Shown here: positions 36,662 to 49,868 of the stretch, piece by piece
How the letters are laid out: each line of letters begins with the position of its first letter
Position numbering within the stretch: position 1 is the stretch's first letter
NCBI GenBank assembly: GCA_016758905.1
Contig: JAEPQZ010000005.1
Span: 1,479,624-1,543,623, forward strand
DNA: 64,000 nt
Direction of reading: 5' to 3'
DNA from: Umbelopsis isabellina
Taxonomy: Eukaryota > Mucoromycota > Umbelopsidomycetes > Umbelopsidales > Umbelopsidaceae
Notes under the pieces: model-generated
Told to the model about the DNA's origin: nothing
What the model saw: only the letters and a program-made list of their open reading frames with translations
The model's database searches: none
Position numbers and translations under genes: made by a program

Positions 36662-37843
36662 ATGAAAGCCGCATCTACGATTCTCGGTGCAGTTGCCGTA
36701 TGCTTATCTCTTCTCTCTACAGCTTCAGCTAGGCCTGAGCACGGGCATCAGTCTGGCCACGGTCATAAGCCTGAGCATGGGCATGGAAATGGACATGGAA
36801 ATGGACATGGAAATGGACATGGACACCAAAAGGTATCGGCCTCTGTGGAAGCTGGTTACCATGTCATCTTTTCCTACAATGGTGCCACTCCCCCTGCGGC
36901 ATTGAATACCTTGATTTCAGAGGGTCTTGTTGGAGGCGTTATCTTGTTTGGCGGTAACGTCAACAGCAACCTTCCTTCGTATATTGAGGGCTGGCAAGCT
37001 ACGTATAAGAACAGTTCAGCGTATGTGGGATCTCCTCTCCTTATCATGACCGACCAAGAGGGCGGTCTTGTGAAGCGACTTCCTGGCGGTCCGACCCTGT
37101 CAGAAAAGAAGGTTGGCAATTCATCCGATTTCCAATCGGTTGCGTCTCAAGCTGGATCTCAGGCTGCTGCTGCCCTCGGCGCATACAATATGAACACAAA
37201 TTTGGCCCCTGTCCTTGACGTCTTCCGCGTTCCCGGTGACTTTGACGACCAGTACCAGCGATCATACAGTAGCAACGCCACTGTGGCGGGCATTTGTGGA
37301 ACAGCGTTTATCAAAGCTCAGCAAGGTGCCGGATATATTGCAACTTCCAAGCATTTCCCCGGGTTGGGAGGAGCTAGCGCCTCGGAGAACACTGATCTCC
37401 AGCCAGTCACCATTAACTTTACTTTAAGCGAGTTGAGAGCTGTGGATGAACTTCCTTATGTATCTGCTATCGCTGCCGGTCTCGATATGGTGATGCCATC
37501 ATGGGCACTCTACCCCGCTTTGGATGCCAAATATCCTTCGGGCCTGAGTTCTAAGTGGCTACAAGGCGAGCTGCGTCAGCGTTTGGGCTTCAAGGGCGTT
37601 ACCATCAGCGACGCAATCGAAGCCGGTGCCTTGAAGGCATTTGGAACAAATAGCACACGCGCCATCAGAGCTGTGCAAGCTGGTATGGATGTGGTTCTCG
37701 CCTCTGCTCAAGACTATACACAGGGCCAGACCGTTGTCACTGACCTGGCAGCCGCCTTAAAGAATGGTACTATCAACGCAAGTAGCTTTAGCGAATCCAC
37801 TGCACGTATTCTTGCCCTGCGCTCCAAGCTCGCAAAGGCTTGA
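36662..37843 (+). CDS. Secreted glycoside hydrolase family 3 protein (NagZ-like)
   Basis: Single exon, 393 residues, signal peptide about 1-23 (ending TASARP). Residues 24-58 form a His/Gly-rich segment (GHGNGHGNGHGNGHGH) that could bind metal. The rest is a GH3 TIM barrel: DQEGG substrate loop, SKHFPGLGG, and the nucleophile in VTISDAIEAGAL. Only the first GH3 domain is present, as in beta-N-acetylhexosaminidases of the NagZ type, rather than the multi-domain beta-glucosidases. The usual KHFPGHGD His-Asp dyad is changed to KHFPGLGGA, so the general acid may differ or activity may be reduced. Likely extracellular; substrate (GlcNAc or glucose linkages) unknown. Confidence 0.83.
   Translation: MKAASTILGAVAVCLSLLSTASARPEHGHQSGHGHKPEHGHGNGHGNGHGNGHGHQKVSASVEAGYHVIFSYNGATPPAALNTLISEGLVGGVILFGGNVNSNLPSYIEGWQATYKNSSAYVGSPLLIMTDQEGGLVKRLPGGPTLSEKKVGNSSDFQSVASQAGSQAAAALGAYNMNTNLAPVLDVFRVPGDFDDQYQRSYSSNATVAGICGTAFIKAQQGAGYIATSKHFPGLGGASASENTDLQPVTINFTLSELRAVDELPYVSAIAAGLDMVMPSWALYPALDAKYPSGLSSKWLQGELRQRLGFKGVTISDAIEAGALKAFGTNSTRAIRAVQAGMDVVLASAQDYTQGQTVVTDLAAALKNGTINASSFSESTARILALRSKLAKA
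36782..36817 (+). repeat. 12-bp coding repeat, three perfect units
   Basis: CATGGAAATGGA repeated three times, encoding the Gly-His-Gly-Asn segment of the GH3 protein. Copy number probably varies. Confidence 0.85.
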
Positions 37844-38086
37844 GCCTAGTAATGCTCATCAAGATTAATTTATAGCAGTAAAATCAGACTCTGTAATACA
37901 GTGTTTTTCGTGTATGTATAAGTAATTATGACCCACAAACATAAAAAGAAACCGACTCAAATTATCACATTTACAAATGAGCACACACTTTCTGCAATGG
38001 TCAGTGTGCAGAAAGTGACCCTATTTACATTTATTTGTTGAATATTCATAGTCACTAGCGTGATGGGGTATCCACCATCATCCAGT

Positions 38087-38785
38087 TTAGTGGTCCTTTC
38101 CGCTGATCTTGTTGTCATAGTCTCTGTACAGACCTTTGGTTTGCTCAACATCTTGAGCATTCTTGAAGATGTCCTCAACAGCACTCTCTTCCTCGAGTTG
38201 CTCGTTGATGAACCATTGCAAGAAGTTGTCAGTGGTAAAGTCTTCTTCGCGGCGAGCCTGGGCCATCAGTCTATGGAAACGCTTGGAATTTTCGCGCTCA
38301 GCATTCAATGCGAACTCCCTGCCAACCAAACAGTTAGCACGTCCATTTACCACGTTTTAGCCATCCACACCTCATAAACACACACACACTTACCAAGCTT
38401 GACTAGGGGTTTGAAATTCATACTTTTGGCTTTCTAGATTTTTAACCAAAGCTCCCTTTGCTCTACGCTTGACAATATGGTCAAAGATCTTAAGTGCATG
38501 GGTACGTTCCTCATCACTGTGGGTTCGGCACCAATCAGCACTGCCAGGAAGCTCGAGGTCATGGAACCACAAGGACATGGAGAGATACAAGTTGGAAGCA
38601 TTGAGTTCCTCGTTGGCTTGGTTGATAAGGCCATCGAGCATGGAGTCGCTAATTTTCATGGCAGAGGACATAGTGGCTAGTCTTGAGATAGAGTGGGGAG
38701 TGTATAAGCTGTTAATGTAAGGCTTGGAGCAAGGTTTTAGAAGAGGTCTAAGAGCTCTTTGTGTTGAATAACGCAAAAATGTCAT
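38087..38785 (-). CDS. Ferritin, bacterial FtnA-like, with putative mitochondrial presequence
   Basis: Two exons, 38394-38785 and 38087-38318, 207 residues. Role: 24-mer cage that oxidises Fe2+ and stores it as mineral. Residues about 50-200 form the ferritin fold with di-iron ligands visible in NEELNASNLY, DEERTHALK (E-x2-H), NAEREN and QWFINEQLEEE. The pattern FLQWFINEQLEEE and the overall spacing match bacterial non-haem ferritin rather than animal H-chains. The first 40 residues are Arg/Ser/Leu-rich with no acidic residue, like a mitochondrial targeting sequence; translation from the internal ATG (MSSAMKISD) could yield a cytosolic form. Most Dikarya lack ferritin, while Mucoromycota have it. 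Confidence 0.9.
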
Positions 38786-39083
38786 GTTTATGAGAGAAAA
38801 GATCGAGGGATATTATATGTTTTTCAACAGAGGGGAAATAACGTGATAACGTCGGCATGACGTGATGATGAGATGGGACATGCAATTTTTGTAAAACTTG
38901 AACAATCATCGAATCGGAGGTTTACCGATCAAACATAAGCTTCAAAAAAGGCCACGTAATGATCGTAGACAACGAGCATCGCGCGGTAATAATACTCACA
39001 TCAAAAATAATGCAAAGCTTTTAGTGTAAAAAAAAAAAAAAAATAATCATTGGTTTTGATGAGAATCTATGTATATATATAGT

Positions 39084-39590
39084 CTATTGAGTCTTTTGGT
39101 TGGTAAGACCCGTGACTTGGCGGTTGTCGCGACCAATCTTGAATGCCCAACCGTAGATTCCGGCGCCAGCAGCAGCCATAGTGACAAGCAGTGCAAGCTT
39201 GAGCACAATGGCATCAAGACCGCAGAAAAACCAGGCCAATGCTGAGCTTCCGCCAATAATGGCTTGCAACAAGAACAAAGCAGATACAAGGCCACTACCA
39301 GCCACAGCCAATGGAGTGACATTCAATTTTTCGATATCGGGGATGCCAAGTACTCGGGCATCGAAAGTGAAGATGGCGGAAGCAACCGCAGCCAAACTGA
39401 CAGAGTAGATGACATTGAAGATCAGGCGGATGAATGAGATGAAAGCACGCGTGGAGACCTGTTGGGCATCAAATGGCGAGAACCATCCTAGGATGATGTA
39501 AGACACGAGAAATGCACCAAATGCTACAACAAATTTCTCTTCTCGAGCGAGAATTCGCAAGCGTAATTGCAAAGATTGATCCTGAGCCAT
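39084..39590 (-). CDS. Small integral membrane protein with four predicted helices, unknown
   Basis: Single exon, 168 residues from MAQDQSLQLRLR. An in-frame ATG 28 codons upstream exists, but the added residues are unlike a conserved protein and I prefer the inner start. Four hydrophobic segments are visible: FVVAFGAFLVSYIILGWF, AFISFIRLIFNVIYSVSLAAVASAIF, LAVAGSGLVSALFLLQAIIGGSSALAWFF and a last one around KLALLVTMAAAGAGIYGWAF. The C-tail is short and polar. I do not recognise the family. It could be an ER or vacuolar membrane protein; nothing in the context decides this. Confidence 0.7.
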   Translation of the reverse strand: MAQDQSLQLRLRILAREEKFVVAFGAFLVSYIILGWFSPFDAQQVSTRAFISFIRLIFNVIYSVSLAAVASAIFTFDARVLGIPDIEKLNVTPLAVAGSGLVSALFLLQAIIGGSSALAWFFCGLDAIVLKLALLVTMAAAGAGIYGWAFKIGRDNRQVTGLTNQKTQ

Positions 39591-39974
39591 TGGTATTGAT
39601 GCTATAGATGATGTTTTGAAGCGAGATGTCAACCAGAGCGGGCTACCAATTGTGTACTCTCCTTTTTCAGCCACTGACTGACAGCTGCACCCCTAACCCG
39701 GATACCAACCACAACCCAGCCAATCCATTACCAGTAATGGTTTTCTTTAATGTAGTATTGTTTATAAAGAAAGAAAATGTGAGAGTGAGAGTTTACAAAT
39801 GAATGAAAGTGACAAGACGAGCTTATTAGGAAAGAGGAAAATGCCCAAGTTGTAGAAAAAAAATGGGACATTTTGCCCGTTATGGAGGTTTTTGTACTTG
39901 CCATATTGACAACAGATATAGATGCATTTAACGAAGACCAGAAAAAGAAACCGCGTTTGTCAAGAGATATATCT

Positions 39975-42202
<2,228 letters not shown>

Positions 42203-42986
42203 AGAGAAAGGAAAAGAAAAGATAGAATGATATGAAGAAAGTCTCAGATTCCATATTCCAATTAGAAATTTATAGCGTTGGGCCAGTGACTGCCGGGAGG
42301 AGTTTATTATTTGTTTGTGATGGACACTGACATAATTCAACGACAGCCCTCGAAAAAAAATAATGAAAGGCGATAAACTGGCCAATACAAAGGTGGTGGT
42401 TGGATCAAACACTTATGTAAGTGTTCGGAGACCCCACTGGTTTAATGCAACTTGCAAGGTGGAGACATACGAAATCCGCATCAAGCATTTTCCCGCGAGC
42501 CGGGAAGTTCCGGTAAGTATAGAATGACGGTTGACAGCGCTGCAATCGAAAAAATGGGTCCAAATTTGACACTAAAGATGTATAGGCGATCAAAACATTT
42601 TGAAAAAAGTATATGTTGTATATATTTTACATGATGTAAGGAAATAATGGAGGAAGGAGGTTTGATCTCGGTTTTGTTACTGTAGCAAGGTTTATGTGGG
42701 GTGAAGCTTAACGTCATGAAATGGCCGTCACGTATTCCTCCTTGACAAAGAATCGGCGTGGAATTCCAGGTAATCGGGTCGACTTTGACAAGCGGCTAAA
42801 CGTAATAACTTGCAAAAGCATATGGGACACACCACCTTACGAATCTCCACTCGGAGGTCCCCGCATCATTTTTATCCCCAGATCCCCACTTAATTAGTAT
42901 CACCTCTTTGTCTATTAGCCCAAAGAAAATAAAACGGCAACGTAACGTTATGGAAAAAATTACATAAAATTGGTATATATAACGGC
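42203..42986. other. Intergenic, ACH1 promoter and RUD3 3' flank
   Basis: No supported gene on either strand. A short CCGCGAG/GCCGGGAAGTTCCGG patch at 42490-42512 is locally GC-rich. Confidence 0.4.
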
Positions 42987-45832
42987 TTATGCTGGTCGAT
43001 GATTTTCCATGTTATCTATGGAAGCTCTCGGTGTAGAAGCACTAGATAATGACTGTCGAGATCCTGTTCCCCGGTTGGCCTCCTTGAGCAAGAACGAGAT
43101 CCAGGCATCGGTAAATGATTCTTTCTCCTCTGGTTGCTCCATACCACCCGTGGGGCTCATCCATCCTTGTGGACTAGGCGTGTGCCCCGTAGAAGGTCGA
43201 CCGCTCCCTGGTCGTATCAATCCAATTTGTGCTTTTTGTTCATCAGATAGCTGAAGGACACTTGCAATCACATTCAAGATATCATAGCGTTTGCGATCTC
43301 CTCTAGGAGCCACCAAAAATCCAACAAACAGATTTGTAATTAATTGTCTAGAGGAACGGACGGTTAGTCTTTTGATTGGCGTGGCAAAGACGAAATGAAT
43401 CCCGCAATACATACCTATCAACACTCGTATCACTCACTCCTTCCTTGATACGTTTCATAGCTTCTACCAAGTGTTCATTGAGAATAATAGCCTCATGGCG
43501 TAGTTTGCCAATCAGCAGGTTCTTCTCTTTGATTTCTTGCTCATACTTTTGAGATTTCTCCACATCGCGGTGATACTGCTGGAGTTCGTTCTCAGCCACC
43601 GTGGCTCGCTCCTGATACTCAGCTAGAGATGTTTTGGCCGTCTCCAACTGATGTTCCATCCTCTCAACAGCACTCTTAATCTCCAGCTCTTTACCTGCAC
43701 AAAAGAAGTCAGTGGTGTATACACAACTAACTCTATGCCAGCGTATGGATAACTTACTGATTTGGAATTCTTCCAACACGGCTTGCAGGTTGGCCAGACT
43801 TGTACGTTCGCTCTCTCGTTGCTCAGTCTGAGCTCTATGTTCTTCATTGGCGTGCTCCAAGTCTTTCATAGCATTTCTCAATTGTTCGGCTATTTGGACC
43901 CTCTGAGTGCTCTCCTCCATAGCTCGTAATTCCCATTCTTCACGCTCGCTTTGCAAAGTCTCTACACGATGCTTGAGGTGGCCTAATTCTTTTTCTAAAC
44001 AGCCAATCTCCTTGGATGCTTCTTGGTCCCTGGCACCGAGCTGATTTCGCAACTGCGTGTTTTCACCCTGTAGGCTCTCGCACTCGCGACGAAGATCTTC
44101 ACATGCTTCATTGAGCTCATTGTTGTGCTCACGCAGCTTTTTGTTTTCCTCCTGATTGGCTTGCAGCCTAGGTCCCAGGGCATTTTTCATAGCCGACAGC
44201 TTTTCAAGCAATGAATTGTGCTCCTTTTCTAGATGCGATTTGCTGTTCTGAATTTGCAGAAGATTGGCTTCTAACTCTTGTATAGATTTTCGAGCTGTGT
44301 CTCGTTCGCCCGTGACAGACTCCAGGCGACCATTTAGATCATCCAACGTCAGTTTCATTTGTTCAGAAGCTTCGGAGCCCTCAGTAGCAGCACTCAGCCG
44401 TTCCTGCAGCGAGTCCTTGTCTGACTGGAGCTGTTCTCGCTCATCGTTTAGCTGATTTATTTGCAGCTGAAGAGATGTGACTTGTCGCTTCAACTCGCTT
44501 TGAGCAGTTGAAGATGAAGTCTCAGCAGCTCGAATGGATTCCTTGTCCTTCTCTCGTTGTTGCTGGACCGATTCACGCAGATCCTCTATAGCTTTTGATA
44601 GTGAGATGGGTAAGGTGTTATCTAAAGTAAAGCTGTCATCATCTTCAGCGTTCATAAGTGTCGATAAAAGATTGACGACATGAGACGCAATGTCATCTGT
44701 TGCTTTTCTTGCAGATTCTAGTATAACAATGGAGAGTTAGTGCTGTAGCCATGGGAGTATTTTGAGATATAGCCCTGATGCAACTGGTTGAAGAACATAC
44801 CTTTTACTTCATCGCGTAATACTTTGATGGTCTCTTCCAGCTCTTTGAGATGCTCGGCGTATCGTTCATTAGCAGCATCGTCTACTGTACTATGAGCCGA
44901 GCCATTCGCAGTATCATCTAGGTGGGCCTTTGCACCATCTTCTACAAGTTTCTCTAGCTCTTTAATTTTGGCTAACAGGGGAGTAGTGGGTAAATCAATT
45001 TCGTTGGCAACGACGGATTTGTTTGAATTGGCCAAAGTGTCCAACGCCTGCACCAAATCCATCAACTCTCGTTCACGAACTTGGAAGCTTTCTTTGATGT
45101 CCTCCGAATGATCGTCGGTGTCTCCATTAGACTGGCGGACCACGCTTTCAGACTTTAGCTTTTCTATAACGGCTAGTAGAGTACGCACAGCCTCATCAGA
45201 AGCATGCTTCTCTGCTTTCAACTGATCCAACTCGTCCTGAAATGCTTTTATTTCACTGTCTCGTACAGCCTGTAGTTCCTCCTGTTGTTGCTTGATCTGT
45301 TGATCTTCCTGTGCTTTCTGTTGTGCGACTTCCGCATCTTGATCGGCGGCTCTGTTCCGAAGCGCCTCGTTCTCTTCCTCAACTTTTTTCTGTCGTTGCT
45401 CACTGTCTTCCAGAGAAGCTTTGAGTACAGTCATGTGGTTTTCCAAATCCTTCAGACGTTGTTCAGACTGTTTAAGCTGGTCTTCCATATGTTTGTGCTC
45501 ATCTACCTTGGCATTACTAGCTGCTGCTGCTTCTTGCTGCTGTTTTGTCAATCGAGCATTCTCCTGAGCTAAGGTCTTTAGATGACTACCGGCCTGAGTG
45601 AGTTTCTTCTCCAGGTCAAGTGCACGTCTGGCAGCCGTGCTCTGATCGGCCAATGCTGACAGGCGAGCTTCCAGTGTCAAGCGTGAACGTTCCCATTCTT
45701 TTTCTTTGGCTTGAAATGAAGCTCTTAGCTGTTCAACTGTGTCTAGATAGATGCAATATTTTGATTAGCGCAGGCATTGACACTGGCCATCTCCAGTATT
45801 CACTTTCAGTTACCCTCATTGTTCGAGGCCAT
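42987..45832 (-). CDS. RUD3: Golgin with C-terminal GRAB (GRIP-related Arf-binding) domain, Rud3/GMAP-210-like
   Basis: Five exons: 45814-45832, 44801-45742, 43758-44717, 43415-43694, 42987-43347; 853 residues. Almost the whole protein is coiled coil (Glu/Gln/Lys/Leu heptads from about 20 to 700). The conserved end has IGKLRHEAIILNEHLVEAMKRIKEG followed by VDRQLITNLFVGFLVAPRGDRKRYDILNVIASVLQLSDEQK, the GRAB domain that binds Arf1-GTP and places Rud3 on the cis-Golgi. Ser/Pro-rich tail after it. The 19-nt first exon (MASNNE) is placed by phase. The third intron (43695-43757) is 63 nt, in frame and stop-free, so its retention would insert 21 residues. Confidence 0.9.
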
Positions 45833-46022
45833 TGATGGTTGTGCTGCTGGCAAGACAAGATACAAAAAGCAGGTCACGAATTGAAAGTGAAGGGATTTTT
45901 TATTTCTTTTCTTTTCGGTCCACAGAGAAATTGGAACAAAGACATTCTTTTTCGCTGGAGTCTGTCAGTCTCCAACATGAGGAACCCACCAATTAACTCT
46001 ATTATTACAAAATCAATCCTAT

Positions 46023-47992
46023 TTAGAGGCACTTGCTCTCGACAATGGAAGCGCCGTGCTCTTCGTATTCCGCCTTGGATATCCAAAGTTGATGGAAAGT
46101 TCCGAGTGATGCTAGAATGGATCCTCCCAACCAGCTACTGCATCGACGATCAACTGATGTGCCTGATGCGTGGATCTTAATTTTACTCTGCAATGTAGGG
46201 CGTTAGGCGCTGATTATTGTACATAGTTGTCGTGCAAGAAGCTCTCTGTACTTACACCTGGCGCCAGTCCGGGCAGCTCATAGTTGAGTCGCTCAACAAA
46301 TCCAGGGAACAAAGAGTTGCCACCAGTAACGACCACGTTGTTGAACAATAGTGGGCGAAGATCGATATCGCAACTACAGATACTGTTAAATATGAGCTGA
46401 TGGATGCCAAGGCTTGCATCGATTTGCTGTTGTGTGAATGTAGAACCAAACGACCCTTCAGTACCAGGCTACAGGAACATAGTATTGAGTGCTTAGAAGC
46501 AAAAAACAAGAACAACCCACATGAATCAGCCCATTATCACTTACCTTGGTCAAATAAGATCTTGGTTGGAATAATAATTCGGTAGGTTTGAATCGTTCGA
46601 CACCAGCGCTGCAGTTGAAGCCATCTGAGAATTCGAAAGGCTTTTGTGGACGGGCTGCCAACAAGCTATTGCGTATAAATAAGATATTAGGAGTCTTTTT
46701 CTTTTTCAAAACGTCAGTCAAATTGGCAGCTTACTCTTCATCATATGGTGATTCCGCCACTTGACAAATTGTTTCCTTGTACTCATGGACAACTCGCTGT
46801 ATCATTCAAAGATGAGTTCCATTGAAAAGACAGAAGTCATTTATGTAAAAATCACAACTTACGTCCTGCTGATACTTGTGGAAGCTATCAGTTGTATTGG
46901 GGCGATCTCTTGATCTGAATTTGGGAGGCTGACTAGCGTCAACGGTTTCCTTATCAGCAACGAGGTACTGAGGTGTGATTGTGTAGTCGAACATGGTCTT
47001 TAACTCTTCCATGATCTGATTGGTGACTACATTACCACCTATTGGTTGCCTCAAAATGCCTATAATGATTGCATGAGATGATGTTTCTGTGGCCACCAAT
47101 CACAGCTGCTAATGTTTACCTCTTTTCAAGATTAATCCATCATAAACAGGGACAGCGCTAGTGATGCTGCCGCCAGTATCCAGAACCAGTGCTGTAGCTC
47201 TGCCAACGGAAAATCTGCAAAAAAACAAAAAAAAAAAAAGGGATTGAGTTGTCTTATTTTCTAACAAACAGGCACAGTTGAAAGCAGATAGTTACGCAGT
47301 CATAACAGCATCCTTGGCAAGATAAAAGGCAGGGAAATTGAACTGTTCAAAGGCCAACTCGAGCAATTTCTCGCGTTTCTCACTTGGGTTCCATGCAGGT
47401 TCTGTGCACAAAAGTGGGTGTTCGGTTGGATCGATGCCTAACCGGTTGTTGAAAGCTGCTTTCCATATTTCTTCATAACCATCCCAATCTTCCACTATAG
47501 ATGAATCAAGTCAATATGATGTGTAACTGGCGCGCGTGACAAGATTGTAAAAATAACTTGCCTAGTCCATCCTTCATAGGATTTCTGATCTCCATATTTT
47601 GTCTCCATGTATTTGCTTCTCCATCGCCGATATAATATTTTCGTTGCTTCTTTGGCACTGAAGCTGGGGTTGCGGCATCTTCGGCTTTGGCAGCAGCGTC
47701 GCCATTGGGCGTACGAGCGTCTGACATTTCTGTGTCTGGATCTTCGGGTTTAGGCTGATCTGCTGTAGATTGAGTCTCTACTTCTGCGCTTTCACTCTCG
47801 ATGACTCCATAGGAGGTTGGGAATATGGCTTTTGGCGTGTCTTCACCGGCGTAGCCTGCACGAGTCCAGGTGCTACCGACATCAATAACCAATGCATTCA
47901 CTTCGTCTATAGAAGGGTGATTAGCAATTCCAAACGGCACACAGTTTTAAACAGCTCTTGCTACTGCACTTACCACCGCCGTAAGTTACCAT
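46023..47992 (-). CDS. ARP4: Actin-related protein 4 (INO80/SWR1/NuA4 subunit)
   Basis: Nine exons: 47974-47992, 47562-47906, 47296-47494, 47120-47214, 46863-47059, 46735-46796, 46545-46665, 46256-46468, 46023-46187; 471 residues (yeast Arp4 489). Role: nuclear actin partner in chromatin remodelling and histone acetyltransferase complexes. Seen: [32 protein letters not shown], the acidic Ala/Glu-rich insertion typical of Arp4 after the first strand pair, [28 protein letters not shown] and the highly typical end [22 protein letters not shown]. The second intron uses a GC donor (GCAAGT at 47556-47561), required by phase and by the conserved sequence across the junction. Two actin-related genes in one 36-kb stretch (ARP2, ARP4) is coincidental as far as I can tell. 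Confidence 0.94.
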
Positions 47993-48543
47993 GTGGTCTA
48001 ATTACAATTCTAGTTTTGGATCTTAATGTCAATGATACAGCGCGTGCTTTTGGACTGGCGTTGTTTTGAGCACGTGACTTAAGCTATACAAACTCACGTT
48101 ATAAAAAGGGAGGTTGAGCTTTTGACACAGAAGCTCCGCCATTCAATTGACTGCTTCACAACGAACATTGCCTCTTTCACCAGGGCACGTGCATAATATT
48201 GGTATGCTATTGCCAGTAAATATAATAACAGAACCTTCTATGCCGTTTGCATATATTTGTAACATTAATCGTTTGAGTCATATTTGAATAAGGGCATATG
48301 AGCATAATTAACACAGTATGAAGGTTATAGAGTCTCTATTATAGGGCGAAGGTATAATATAAGCTCTCCCTGTTTTAATTGCATTGCACATGTTCATCGT
48401 TATAGCAGCTAGTGACTCTGTAAATCGTTGGTAACTCTGTGAAAAACCACCATCTCATTTTACTGATAAAATTAAGGCGATTTCCTAGTTTCAGTCACAG
48501 CAAGACTCACAGACACCTTAAGCTTCTCTACGCGACAACACCC
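47993..48543. other. Divergent promoter region, ARP4 and MIM2-like gene
   Basis: 550 bp between divergent starts; no coding frame. Sites CACGTGAC at 48070-48077 and GCACGTGC at 48185-48192 contain E-box cores CACGTG. Confidence 0.4.
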
Positions 48544-48913
48544 ATGTCAGAGCCCACGGATCTCTATAGCGGCTTACAAGAAGCGCTCCGAAACCAGGAG
48601 TTATACAGACAAGACGATCTAGATGACATTGATGAGGGCAACGACGCAGATTACTTGGATGAAGAATCTGAAAGCTCGTATGATGCTGACTTGGAATGGG
48701 AAGAGAGCAAGGAACAAATTCACTTGCTATTGTCAATGGTCATCTTTCCGTTCGTTGGCAAGTGGCTCGGTCGAAAATTTTCATTTTGGGGTAAGTTATA
48801 GCATTGTGTGAGCGAGATTGTTGGTTTGGAGAATACTAACGCTATAGTACCTAGTTTGGTCAAAATATCTACACAACTACTATGTTGAAGGTGTACGACG
48901 TATCGCAGCCTAA
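48544..48913 (+). CDS. MIM2-like mitochondrial outer-membrane import protein
   Basis: Two exons, 48544-48790 and 48855-48913, 101 residues. N-terminal half is strongly acidic (DDLDDIDEGNDADYLDEESE), then WEESKEQIHLLLSMVIFPFVGKWLGRKFSFWVWSKYL, a single membrane helix flanked by basic residues. The pattern W-E-E-S-x-E-Q followed by FPF-x-GKWLGRK resembles fungal Mim2, partner of Mim1 in inserting alpha-helical proteins into the mitochondrial outer membrane. The second acceptor (CTAG at 48851-48854) is chosen over the one 6 nt earlier because it keeps an aromatic helix continuation and a longer end. Assignment is from memory of the family pattern and is moderate. Confidence 0.6.
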
Positions 48914-49803
48914 TTTGGCGTATAGAATCTTTTCATTATGGTCAATTTGACCTGTTGTAAATAGACCACACTATCTATTCCCATGTAGTAAGAAAGTTTT
49001 GTAAACCAGTATGTATATGTTTTTGCTGCAGTGTGAAAGACATGTTCTCGAGCAAGTGAGTTGTGGTCTGAAGTGAGTCAGCTTGAGGTGTACGGGCCTC
49101 ATGTTCAAAACCGTGCGAGTGAATGAATTGCAGTAAAAGCTGTGATCTAAATGATTTAAAGTAAAATCACAATCACTACGAAACCATAGGTACAGCTAGT
49201 CCGATACAGTGCTATAGCGTCTTATCTCTTAACATGGACCCGTTAATCATGAACATAAAATGCTTTCATAATCCTGTAATTTTTGAGGCTACATGGTTCG
49301 ATGAGGCGTGTGCTACTTTTTAAGATTGTAAGCTAACTGATAAAAATGGCTTTGGGACTGGGTACCCTGACTGTGAGTATTTGCAGTTCTTGCGAGTGTA
49401 ACGTTTGGACGTCTTTTCATTTGCGCAGAATTTACTCAGGAACATCACGAGGGTTTCCTTTGCAAGGTTCCTCGCATGTTGCGATAGATACTTTGCCCGA
49501 ATAACATAACAATAATTCTACACATATCTTAACATATTTTCAATAGAACACTGTCAAACCGCAATGATACGGGAATTACCATACCATTTCTCCCAGAGAT
49601 ATGCCGGTTATCGAGCTTTCTGTAGCATATATTAACCCATTTCAGGAAAATGTAACACACTGCAATAAATCGTGATATCCATACTGCAGGCCGGTTGTAT
49701 CAGGGTATTAACATCAGTCAATAAAGGCAATAGTTTCCACAGTTAGCCTTTTCTGATAATTTTTAGCAAATTTAGATTAGTGTATGGCCCTGCATTAATT
49801 TGT
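48914..49803. other. Intergenic upstream of phosphatase copy 1
   Basis: No gene supported on either strand; AT-rich with no repeat. Confidence 0.4.
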
Positions 49804-49810
49804 TATATAA
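49804..49810 (+). promoter_or_regulatory. TATA box of acid phosphatase copy 1
   Basis: TATATAA, 59-65 bp before the ATG at 49869. Copy 2 has a TATA box at nearly the same distance. Confidence 0.5.
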
Positions 49811-49868
49811 GAAACATTGTAAAATTCGCAGCAGTTAGGAGCAAGAGTTAATACCAAGTCTTATCAAT

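Noticed and set aside
45839-46180. 113-codon plus-strand frame
   Set aside because: Overlaps the last exon of ARP4 on the other strand and shows no protein-like pattern.
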